DNA of 6,179 bases from an uncultured Clostridia bacterium. Lineage in GTDB: Bacteria; Bacillota; Clostridia; Christensenellales; CAG-917. Position numbers and translations under genes: made by a program. The stretch covers positions 1 through 6,179 of the forward strand of contig CALGEU010000101.1 of NCBI GenBank assembly GCA_937881285.1, given 5' to 3'. The notes under the pieces are model-generated. The model searched no databases and was not told the DNA's origin. It worked only from the letters and a program-made list of their open reading frames with translations. Positions 1-5,921 of this stretch are shown here, in pieces (positions within the stretch are counted from its first letter, which is position 1; each line of letters starts with the position of its first letter).

Positions 1-904
1 GTCTCACGTGCATATCGTTCCACATATCGTGTTCGATGTTGTCAATCACGTCGTGGCTTTTTACGATATCGACGTCGGCAGGCACTTCGACGTGCGCAAC
101 GACGAAGCAGTGATTTGCGCCGTAACTGTGCACGACAAGGTCGTGGACGCCGATTACGCCGTCGTATGACAGGATTTTCGTAGTGATTTGATTGACGAGT
201 TCCTTTGGCGGCTTTTCTCCGAGAAGGGGAGATATTGCGTCTTTGAGAAGAAGCACGCTTGACACGATGATGAACAGCGAAACCGCGATACCCATTATGC
301 CGTCCACGCTGACTTTCGGATTGATTCTGTCGCCGCATACGTCGATGATAATCGTGGATATAAGCACGGCAAGCGTCGTGAGAGAGTCGTTTCGACTGTC
401 TTGCGCGCTCGCTTTAAGTGCGTTTGACGATATGGCTTTTGAAAAATCGGTGTATACGAGCATCTGTACGAGTTTCAGCACGATACTCACCGACAACACG
501 ACGTATGTGAAAACGCTCACTTCGACGGGCGTCGGGCTGATGACTTTTTCGATGGAAGATTTCAAAAGAGCAATGCCGAGAAACAGCACCATCATAGACA
601 CGAGAAGCCCCGTGACGTATTCGTATCTTGCGTGTCCGAACGGGTGATCTTTGTCGGGCGGCGTGCTTGAAAGTTTGAATCCGACGAGTGTAACCACGCT
701 GCTACCGGCGTCCGACAGGTTGTTTATTGCGTCCGCGATTATGGTTATGCTTCCGCCTATGATACCTGCAACGATTTTTATCACGAACAATATCGCGTTG
801 CTGATTATGCCGATAATGCCTGCGCATACGCCATAGCGATTGCGCACTTTCGGGTCGGTTACGTTTTCGTAATCTTTTATGAACGCTTTGCGTAAAAGTT
901 TCAT
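1..904 (-). CDS. Cation diffusion facilitator (CDF) family metal efflux transporter, 3' end cut by window edge
   Basis: This is the first 301 residues of a CDF exporter, a family that moves divalent metal ions out of the cytoplasm in exchange for protons. I read the frame directly from the minus strand; it stays open from the ATG at 904 to the window edge. The N-terminus (KDYENVTDPKVRNRYG) is typical of this family. Hydrophobic segments lie near residues 25-50, 55-78, 98-117, 130-150, 175-190 and 202-221. Metal-site residues are N61-x3-D65 in TM2 and D169-x3-D173 in TM5. The TM2-TM3 loop carries DKDHPFGHARYEYV (H87, H91). A cytoplasmic ferredoxin-like C-terminal domain begins near residue 230. 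Family members usually reach about 380-400 residues, so some 80-100 are missing off the left edge. An N/D plus D/D site instead of the histidine-containing zinc site suggests Mn(II), but Fe or Zn remain possible. A weak ribosome site (GAGAGAG) precedes the start. The gene has its own promoter and is separated from potD by a terminator. Confidence 0.93.
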   Translation of the reverse strand, partial: MKLLRKAFIKDYENVTDPKVRNRYGVCAGIIGIISNAILFVIKIVAGIIGGSITIIADAINNLSDAGSSVVTLVGFKLSSTPPDKDHPFGHARYEYVTGLLVSMMVLFLGIALLKSSIEKVISPTPVEVSVFTYVVLSVSIVLKLVQMLVYTDFSKAISSNALKASAQDSRNDSLTTLAVLISTIIIDVCGDRINPKVSVDGIMGIAVSLFIIVSSVLLLKDAISPLLGEKPPKELVNQITTKILSYDGVIGVHDLVVHSYGANHCFVVAHVEVPADVDIVKSHDVIDNIEHDMWNDMHVR

Positions 905-933
905 TGTTTTCTCTCTCAAAATTGATTATAAAT

Positions 934-962
934 AAGATACTCTTATATATGATTTTAGTCAA
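934..962 (-). promoter_or_regulatory. Candidate sigma-A promoter for the CDF gene
   Basis: On the minus strand, TTGACT (957-962, five of six consensus bases) is followed after exactly 17 bp by TATCTT (934-939, four of six). The start codon lies about 30 bp further on. A perfect TATAAT also occurs at 925-930 but has no matching -35 at the right distance. The promoter sits just after the terminator of the preceding operon, where a new transcription unit is expected. No obvious metal-regulator operator was recognised. Confidence 0.5.
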
Positions 963-985
963 ACGAAATTGAGAAACGTAAAATT

Positions 986-1011
986 AAAAAGGACGGATAG
1001 CCGTCCTTTTT
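986..1011 (-). terminator. Rho-independent terminator after potD
   Basis: GGACGG (991-996) and CCGTCC (1001-1006) form a perfect 6-bp GC-rich stem around a 4-nt loop. Flanking A5 (986-990) and T5 (1007-1011) runs could extend it to 11 bp. On the minus strand the hairpin is followed by TTTTTAATTTTA and lies 16 bp after the potD stop codon, so it most likely ends the pot operon. The symmetry would let it work on the other strand too, but no plus-strand gene needs it. Confidence 0.9.
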
Positions 1012-1027
1012 ATCTGCAAAATTTTTG

Positions 1028-2500
1028 TTATTTTATTTTTCTCGGTCTCGTTTTGAGAGCCTGAACGGTGAAGTAGAGCGCAACGCACAGCCCCACCGCG
1101 CCGACGATTGCAACTATGACGTACCAAAGGTTTGCGTCGACGTGTGCGCCGGATTTTGCTCTTTGCCACATATTCACAACGATGTCGTTGCGGTCTCCGA
1201 AGTCGCGCATAACTCCGAGAGTGTCGTTGATGGCGGGGTAGCGACCTTCGTTTGAGAAGTACTCTTCGATGTCGTATTCGTTGTCTTCGATATATGCAAG
1301 CACGTCTTCATCCGCTTCGAGAATCGCTTTTGCCGTTGCAGAAGTGTAACCGATTGCCACCGAGTTGCGAATCGAACTCATGGGATTGCACATATAGTCG
1401 ATAAACATCATTGCTGCAAGTTTGTTGTTGACGCTCGTGGGAATGCACCAGCCGTCGTACCAGATGTTGCTTGCAACTGACGGAACGAAGTATCCCAGTT
1501 GATAGGTGTCGGTTTCTTCGTCGTAGCCGCCTTCTTCGATTGCCCAAAGCGCGTCGCCGCTCCAAGCAAAGTCTGCGTAAACGATTTCGTTTATCATATC
1601 GTCTTTGCCGAAGTCCACTTCGTATCCCGAGATATGTTCGCGCTGCTCCGTCAGAACCGTTTCAGCCGCAGAGACCATTTCGTCGTCGGTGCAGTTGATG
1701 AGTTGTTGAACGGTGTATTCTTGATATTTTTCGGGGAGCAAACCGTATTCGTACATATAGAAGATAGCCGCCGCATAAGTGTCGCGCACGCTGTCTTTCA
1801 TGAGAATTTTGTTTTCGAGACGTTCGTTGTTTTGCACGTTCCAAAGCACGCCCCAGCCGTATTCTTCGAGTTCTTCAAGGCTGACGACTTCGGTGTTGTA
1901 CAAAATTCCGAGCGTTCCGCACATATACGGCACCATGAATTCCGTCATGTCGTAGACGTTGCCGTCCTTTGCGGTGACAGAGCCGAACATGGATTTTATC
2001 ACGTCCATAATGTCGGGTTCGATGTTGCCCCAGTTTGTGTTCGTAATTTCGTTATACGGTGTTAAACTGCTCATATTGTTCAGTGAAATACCGTATTTGT
2101 CAAGTTGGGGTTGCAATTCTTCTTTCAAAGCCTTGTGGTTGAGAAGACATCCTGCGGTGAGAAGTTTTTCGATTGCGTATTCGCTCGGGCAAATCAAATC
2201 GACGTTTGCGTCGCCTTTAAGCACCTTGGTCATCATCGTTTCGTTGGTGTCGAAAGTGGTGTAGGTGATAGAGAGCGCGCGCCCTGTCATCTGCTGATAA
2301 TAGTCGGCAAATTCGTCGAGAAGGCGTTTGCCGGTCTCTTCGTCTTTTTCGGTGTCGATATAGTCTTCCCAGTTGTAGATGACAAGCCTGTCTCCGCCCG
2401 ATTGCGTCGTTCCGCTCGTGGTGTTACAAGCGGACAGAACGGGAAGCAAAACGCAGATTGCAACCAAAGACAAAACTATGAGATATGCAAATCTTTTCAT
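1028..2500 (-). CDS. potD: Spermidine/putrescine ABC transporter substrate-binding lipoprotein PotD, with C-terminal membrane anchor
   Basis: This 490-residue protein is the extracellular polyamine receptor of the Pot importer. Residues 1-25 form a lipoprotein signal peptide with lipobox LSAC, so C25 would be lipidated. The mature protein matches the PotD fold: YNWEDY at 42-47, TNETM at 85-89, PSEY at 105-108 and FAWSGDALW at 311-319. Comparison with E. coli PotD from memory shows most ligand contacts kept: W44, Y47, S106, Y108, W313, W347, D349, Y385 and Q446, with D46 and D240 replacing glutamates. S237 stands where E. coli has Asp168. The protein is about 140 residues longer than usual. 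About 40 extra residues lie between S106 and P191, and a hydrophobic helix at 458-478 is followed by a basic tail (KTRPRKIK). The ATG at 2500 is chosen because AAGGAG precedes it by 8 nt and the signal peptide starts there. It overlaps the potC stop by 4 nt. PotD identity is firm; putrescine versus spermidine preference cannot be read from sequence. Confidence 0.95.
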   Translation of the reverse strand: MKRFAYLIVLSLVAICVLLPVLSACNTTSGTTQSGGDRLVIYNWEDYIDTEKDEETGKRLLDEFADYYQQMTGRALSITYTTFDTNETMMTKVLKGDANVDLICPSEYAIEKLLTAGCLLNHKALKEELQPQLDKYGISLNNMSSLTPYNEITNTNWGNIEPDIMDVIKSMFGSVTAKDGNVYDMTEFMVPYMCGTLGILYNTEVVSLEELEEYGWGVLWNVQNNERLENKILMKDSVRDTYAAAIFYMYEYGLLPEKYQEYTVQQLINCTDDEMVSAAETVLTEQREHISGYEVDFGKDDMINEIVYADFAWSGDALWAIEEGGYDEETDTYQLGYFVPSVASNIWYDGWCIPTSVNNKLAAMMFIDYMCNPMSSIRNSVAIGYTSATAKAILEADEDVLAYIEDNEYDIEEYFSNEGRYPAINDTLGVMRDFGDRNDIVVNMWQRAKSGAHVDANLWYVIVAIVGAVGLCVALYFTVQALKTRPRKIK

Positions 2501-3324
2501 GCGTTTTTCTCCTTGTTCTTTTTCTTCTCGCGGGATATTTTGACGAGATTGATTGAAAGCACGGCGGCAAGCACTGCGACGAAGATTATAGAGAAGATTG
2601 CGTACCAGAACGGTTCGAGACCTTGCACTCTCGCGTCGGAGTAAATGAACGTTGACAGCGTGTTGATGCCCGTTGCCGCGCCTTTGTTGATTTGAGTGAT
2701 GATGAAGTCGTCCATTGACATAATGAACGCCATTACGAATCCGCTCACGATACCCGGCGTGATGATGGGGATCATGACTTTGGTCAACGCCTTGAACGGA
2801 TTTGCGCCAAGGTCGAGAGCCGCTTCGTAGATGTTGGGGTCCATTGATTCGAGTTTCGGCAAAACGCTGAGCACGACGTATGGGGTGCAGAAAGCGATGT
2901 GCGCGATGATGAGACGAAGGTATCCTTCGGGGAAGGAGAACGTCACGAAGAATATCATCATTGAAACCGCCATAACGATTTCGCTGTTGATAATCGGGAA
3001 CTGGTTGACGTTTTCGACGATGCGTCTTGCGCGCTTGCCGAGATTGAATATGCCTATCGAAGCAAACGTGCCCATTATGGTTGCGATGACGCTGGATACG
3101 CTTGCGATGATGAGCGTGTTTGCAACCGCGCTCCAAAGTTCGGGTGATTTGTCCGATTTGAAAATGGACACGTACGCTTCGAAACTGAATCCGTTGTCGA
3201 AGTTGAAGTTGGAACTGTTGGAGAACGAATAGATTATGAGCAGAATTATCGGCGCGTACAGAATGGCAAGGACGACGAGCAGATAAAACTTTTCAAAAAA
3301 GCCTTTGATTTTTTCTTTTACCAT
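2497..3324 (-). CDS. potC: Spermidine/putrescine ABC transporter permease PotC
   Basis: This is a 275-residue inner-membrane permease of the binding-protein-dependent (MetI-like) family, and it pairs with PotB to form the polyamine channel. Hydrophobic segments lie at about 13-33, 66-92, 108-129, 135-156, 190-210 and 238-262, giving six predicted helices. The EAA loop that docks on PotA is at 167-190, with EAALDLGAN and G173. It is followed by SGFVMAFIMSMDDFIIT, which closely resembles the SMDD segment of E. coli PotC and separates this gene from potB. The C-terminal tail is very basic (KISREKKKNKEKNA) and should be cytoplasmic. The ATG at 3324 has AAGGAG 6 nt upstream, placed inside the last codons of potB. 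The gene overlaps potB by 7 nt and potD by 4 nt. Length and motifs are normal for the family. Confidence 0.95.
   Translation of the reverse strand: MVKEKIKGFFEKFYLLVVLAILYAPIILLIIYSFSNSSNFNFDNGFSFEAYVSIFKSDKSPELWSAVANTLIIASVSSVIATIMGTFASIGIFNLGKRARRIVENVNQFPIINSEIVMAVSMMIFFVTFSFPEGYLRLIIAHIAFCTPYVVLSVLPKLESMDPNIYEAALDLGANPFKALTKVMIPIITPGIVSGFVMAFIMSMDDFIITQINKGAATGINTLSTFIYSDARVQGLEPFWYAIFSIIFVAVLAAVLSINLVKISREKKKNKEKNA
2509..2514 (-). promoter_or_regulatory. Ribosome binding site of potD, inside potC
   Basis: AAGGAG on the minus strand lies 8 nt before the ATG at 2500. It decides the potD start. The same frame stays open upstream to an ATG at 3136, but that stretch is a shadow of potC and has no comparable signal. 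The site lies within the Lys/Asn-rich last codons of potC. Confidence 0.85.
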
Positions 3325-4118
3325 AACGATCTCCTTACCGCATTGCTGTTGCGATTGAATTTGTTCATGACGAAGTTGGACAAAAGCACGAACACGAGCA
3401 TAACCAAACTCATGATAGAGCCGACGCCGTACATGCCTTGCTCGAAACTCAACTGAATCGAATCACCGAAAAGGAATATCTTTCCGTTTGATAGAAGTTG
3501 AGATATCGCGTAGGTTGATATGGTGGGAATAAACACCATCGTTATGCCGCTGAATATGCCGCTGAGCGAAAGGGGCAGCGTCGTCTTCAAAAACACCGTC
3601 GCTTTGTCTGCGCCAAGGTCTTGCGCCGCTTCGATATAACTCTTGTCTATGCCCGAAAGAGTGGTGTGCAAAGGAAGTATCATAAACGGCAGATAGTTGT
3701 ACACCATGCCAAAAAGTACAGTTCCCATGCCGAGTTCCACACCCAGAGCAATGAATATCGCTTTCGTTGCGAGCGTGCGGATAAGAAAGTTTACGCCCAT
3801 CGGAATGATGTAGAGAAGAACGAGTATTCTTCCGCTCGACATCTTTGACAGGAAATATGCCACGGGGTATCCGATGATAAGGCAAAGCGCGGTGGTGATG
3901 ACGCCCACAAGCAACGAGTTGCCCAAAACCACGAGACTTGACTTTGACGTGAAGAACGTCTTGAAGTTGTCAAGCGTCAGATTGTTTCCGTTGTCGAGAA
4001 ACGCGTTCACGAGAATGAGAACGAGCGGTATCACGACGAAAAGCAGAAGAAAAAGGATGTATGGTATTGAAAACACCTTTTTCGTCAGCCTGAATTTTTT
4101 GCGAGCCACTTTTTTCAT
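3318..4118 (-). CDS. potB: Spermidine/putrescine ABC transporter permease PotB
   Basis: This is a 266-residue MetI-like permease, the partner of PotC in the membrane. A basic N-terminus (MKKVARKKFRLTKK) precedes the first helix at about 17-40. Further hydrophobic segments lie at about 63-90, 97-117, 128-150, 185-208 and 232-252. The EAA coupling loop is at 163-186, with EAAQDLGAD and G169. It is followed by a segment with PTISTYAISQLLSNGK, which resembles the PotB-type continuation where PotC has SMDD. The start at 4118 overlaps the potA stop as ATGA. An AAGGAG lies 11 nt upstream, somewhat further than usual, so expression probably benefits from ribosomes finishing potA. The last codons contain the potC ribosome site. 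Nothing is truncated. Confidence 0.94.
   Translation of the reverse strand: MKKVARKKFRLTKKVFSIPYILFLLLFVVIPLVLILVNAFLDNGNNLTLDNFKTFFTSKSSLVVLGNSLLVGVITTALCLIIGYPVAYFLSKMSSGRILVLLYIIPMGVNFLIRTLATKAIFIALGVELGMGTVLFGMVYNYLPFMILPLHTTLSGIDKSYIEAAQDLGADKATVFLKTTLPLSLSGIFSGITMVFIPTISTYAISQLLSNGKIFLFGDSIQLSFEQGMYGVGSIMSLVMLVFVLLSNFVMNKFNRNSNAVRRSLW
3331..3336 (-). promoter_or_regulatory. Ribosome binding site of potC, inside the potB 3' end
   Basis: AAGGAG, extended to AAGGAGAT, lies 6 nt before the ATG at 3324. It is encoded within the potB codons for V-R-R-S, so one stretch serves as both coding sequence and initiation signal. Confidence 0.85.
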
Positions 4119-5746
4119 TCTTCGGTGTTCTCCTTGGCGTCGTCTTGCGGTTCTTGTGCAAGTTCTTGCTCGTGTGTTTCGATGATTTCTTCCACTGCGT
4201 CGAATTTTTCGGGTTCTTCAAGGCGCGCTCTTTCGATTGCTTCCTGTTCTTCCTTTGTGAGAGTTTCGTCTTTTACGACCTTTTCTTCTTGTTCTTCTTC
4301 GACGTCGCGTTTTTCGATGATAATCTTTTCGGGTGCAATCTTTATGCCGACGCGGTCGCCTTTGAGCCAGTCATCGTCGGTGTCCGCAAAGAAGTTGTAG
4401 TGGTCGTCGGTGGAGAGAATCGCCTGATAGTAACTGCCTTTGTAGATAGAAGAAAGCACGTTTGCGCCGATAACGCCGTCTTCTTCGTCGTCGGTGATTT
4501 CCACGTCGTCGAAGTCAACGAACACTTTGACGGGAGTGCCGACGGGAAGGTCGGTCTTGCACTCGAAGTCTGCACCGCAGATTTCAACGAGATTTTCGCC
4601 CGTGATGACGGTGTCGATTTCGTTGATGATACGCGTTTTGTGCATGATATGAAGGTCAAACGGCTTGATGTAGATTCCGACCGTTTCACCGATGTCGTAA
4701 GTGTCCGTGTCGTGCGCGACGATTTCGTTGCCGTTTGCAACCAGCGTAATCTGATAGTGGTCGCCTTTGAACACCGACGAGATGACTTCCGCGGTGAGAA
4801 TGGTGCGCTTGTCGTCCACCTTTTTGATTTTCACGTCTTCGGGGCGGATGATGACGTCGATTGGCTCGTTGTGTTTGAAGCCCTTGTCAACGCACTCGAA
4901 AACAGTGTCGCAGAATTCGACTTTGTAGTCTTCGAGCATAGTTCCCGAAAGAATGGTGCTTTCTCCGATGAAGTCCGCAACGAAAGCGTTTGCAGGTTCG
5001 TCGTACACTTTTTCGGGGGACGCGATTTGTTGAATTTCGCCCATGCGCATGACCACGATTTTGTCGGACATAGTGAGCGCTTCTTCCTGGTCGTGTGTGA
5101 CGTAGATGAAGGTTATGCCGAGACGTTTGTGCATATCCATGAGTTCGAGTTGCATGTCTTTGCGCATTTTAAGGTCGAGTGCGCCGAGCGGTTCGTCGAG
5201 AAGAAGCACTTCGGGTTCGTTGACGAGTGCGCGAGCGATTGCAACTCTCTGTTGTTGACCGCCGCTAAGGGAAGACACGTTTCTGTGACCGTAGTCTTCA
5301 AGGTCGACCATTTTGAGAGCGTTGTTGACTTTTTCTTTTATTTCCGCTTTCGTGTACTTTCTGAAAAGTTGCACGGTTTCGCCTTTTTTGTTCACCTTCG
5401 TGCCGTTGGGGATAACTTTGAGTTTCAATCCGAAAGCGATGTTGTTGAACACGTTAAGGTGCGGGAAGAGAGCGTACTTTTGGAATACGGTGTTCACGGG
5501 GCGCAAGTGGGGCGGAGTGTCCGTGATGTCTTTGCCGTTGAAGATGATTTTTCCGCTCGTGGGCATTTCAAAGCCTGCAATCATACGCAAAGTCGTGGTC
5601 TTTCCGCAACCGCTCGGGCCGAGCAAAGTGACGAATTCTCCGCGCTTTATCGTGAGACTTGCGTTTTTGACGACTTGCTTTCCGTCGTACTCTTTGTAGA
5701 CGTTGCGAAGTTCGATGATGTTGTCAACCTGTGTTTTGTTTGTCAT
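4115..5746 (-). CDS. potA: Spermidine/putrescine ABC transporter ATPase PotA, enlarged with two tandem TOBE-like modules and an acidic tail
   Basis: This 543-residue cytoplasmic ATPase drives the importer. The nucleotide-binding domain is complete: Walker A GPSGCGKTT (43-51), Q-loop VFQKYALFPH (Q89), signature LSGGQQQRVAIARAL (160-174), Walker B VLLLDEPLGALD with E185 (180-191), and H-loop VTHDQEEA (H218). About 20 extra residues (110-131, containing PNGTKVNKKGE) separate AFGLKLK from the KAEIKEKV helix. After the ATPase domain comes a TOBE module (about 262-370) with the typical RPEDVKI at 301-307. A second module (383-479) repeats its layout: AEVISSVFKGDHYQ (319-332) matches ANVLSSIYKGSYYQ (428-441). 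The last 64 residues are about 40% Asp/Glu and probably helical or disordered. Typical PotA is about 350-380 residues. The ATG at 5746 has AAAGGA 8 nt upstream, and the protein begins with normal family residues (IIELRNVYKEY). It is the first gene of the pot operon, and its stop overlaps the potB start. Assignment to potA instead of another TOBE-type ATPase rests on the potBCD neighbours. Confidence 0.95.
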   Translation of the reverse strand: MTNKTQVDNIIELRNVYKEYDGKQVVKNASLTIKRGEFVTLLGPSGCGKTTTLRMIAGFEMPTSGKIIFNGKDITDTPPHLRPVNTVFQKYALFPHLNVFNNIAFGLKLKVIPNGTKVNKKGETVQLFRKYTKAEIKEKVNNALKMVDLEDYGHRNVSSLSGGQQQRVAIARALVNEPEVLLLDEPLGALDLKMRKDMQLELMDMHKRLGITFIYVTHDQEEALTMSDKIVVMRMGEIQQIASPEKVYDEPANAFVADFIGESTILSGTMLEDYKVEFCDTVFECVDKGFKHNEPIDVIIRPEDVKIKKVDDKRTILTAEVISSVFKGDHYQITLVANGNEIVAHDTDTYDIGETVGIYIKPFDLHIMHKTRIINEIDTVITGENLVEICGADFECKTDLPVGTPVKVFVDFDDVEITDDEEDGVIGANVLSSIYKGSYYQAILSTDDHYNFFADTDDDWLKGDRVGIKIAPEKIIIEKRDVEEEQEEKVVKDETLTKEEQEAIERARLEEPEKFDAVEEIIETHEQELAQEPQDDAKENTEE

Positions 5747-5754
5747 TGTCGTAT

Positions 5755-5760
5755 TCCTTT
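5755..5760 (-). promoter_or_regulatory. Ribosome binding site of potA
   Basis: AAAGGA on the minus strand lies 8 nt before the ATG at 5746 and supports that start for the operon's first gene. Confidence 0.75.
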
Positions 5761-5835
5761 CAGAGTCGCGCTCCGATATTGATTTTTATATAGATAAACA
5801 AAAGTTATTATATTTCTATATTGCTTGTTTTCGCT

Positions 5836-5867
5836 TGCCGTATTTTGCGATTATCGCGCAATCGGCA
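5836..5867. repeat. Nested inverted repeat in the potA leader
   Basis: Outer arms TGCCG (5836-5840) and CGGCA (5863-5867) enclose inner arms TTGCG (5845-5849) and CGCAA (5857-5861). The centre also contains the perfect 11-bp palindrome GCGATTATCGC (5847-5857). On the minus strand no T-run follows, which argues against an intrinsic terminator. It may be a protein-binding site or an RNA hairpin; the sequence does not decide. Confidence 0.4.
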
Positions 5868-5891
5868 GTTTATGGTGATGATTTAATGCGA

Positions 5892-5915
5892 TAAACAATT
5901 TGTTTTGATTGTTTA
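5892..5915. promoter_or_regulatory. Candidate operator: 8-bp inverted repeat downstream of the regulator gene
   Basis: TAAACAAT (5892-5899) and ATTGTTTA (5908-5915) are perfect inverted arms around an 8-bp spacer. A second, overlapping palindrome AAACAA-T-TTGTTT spans 5893-5905. The shared core TAAACAA recurs at 5795-5801, next to the candidate -10 box, within a 9-bp direct repeat GATAAACAA (5793-5801 and 5890-5898). The position between a probable DNA-binding regulator and its likely target operon suggests an operator. A weak AT-only hairpin without function is the alternative. Confidence 0.35.
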
Positions 5916-5921
5916 CGGAGA

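Larger units (their letters stand above)
5747..5921 (-). promoter_or_regulatory. Leader between the regulator and potA; probable promoter and control region
   Basis: This 175-bp gap is the only sizeable non-coding stretch inside the locus. It is AT-rich and contains a perfect TATAAT on the minus strand (5807-5812), about 60 bp before potA. No good -35 lies 16-18 bp upstream, so a promoter here is only a candidate. No intrinsic terminator with a T-run was found after the regulator gene, so read-through from it into potA is also possible. Two dyad elements, listed separately, and a further TAAACAA copy at 5795-5801 lie in this gap. Confidence 0.45.

Noticed and set aside
192..647. A plus-strand open frame of 151 codons at the left end
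   Set aside because: It lies antisense to the CDF gene, whose minus-strand reading has clear family motifs throughout.
925..930. The perfect TATAAT upstream of the CDF gene as its -10 box
   Set aside because: No -35-like hexamer lies 16-18 bp upstream, while the pair at 934-962 has a good -35 and exact 17-bp spacing.
1499..2065. A plus-strand open frame of 188 codons opposite potD
   Set aside because: It is an antisense shadow with Phe/Val/Arg-rich composition and no recognisable domain or ribosome site.
2501..3136. An N-terminal extension of potD to an ATG at 3136
   Set aside because: The added residues are a His/Arg-rich out-of-frame reading of potC. The lipoprotein signal peptide and AAGGAG place the true start at 2500.
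4145..5782. A 545-codon plus-strand open frame opposite potA
   Set aside because: It is an antisense shadow of potA. The predicted protein is a low-complexity Phe/Val/Asp mixture with no family motifs, and the potA frame has complete ATPase motifs.
5836..5867. The leader dyad as an intrinsic terminator of the regulator gene
   Set aside because: No T-run follows the hairpin in the direction of transcription, and the arms are short and interrupted.
5747..5921. A riboswitch or small RNA in the potA leader
   Set aside because: I recognise no known aptamer core, and no terminator or sequestering hairpin covers the potA ribosome site. The visible dyads fit protein-binding sites at least as well.
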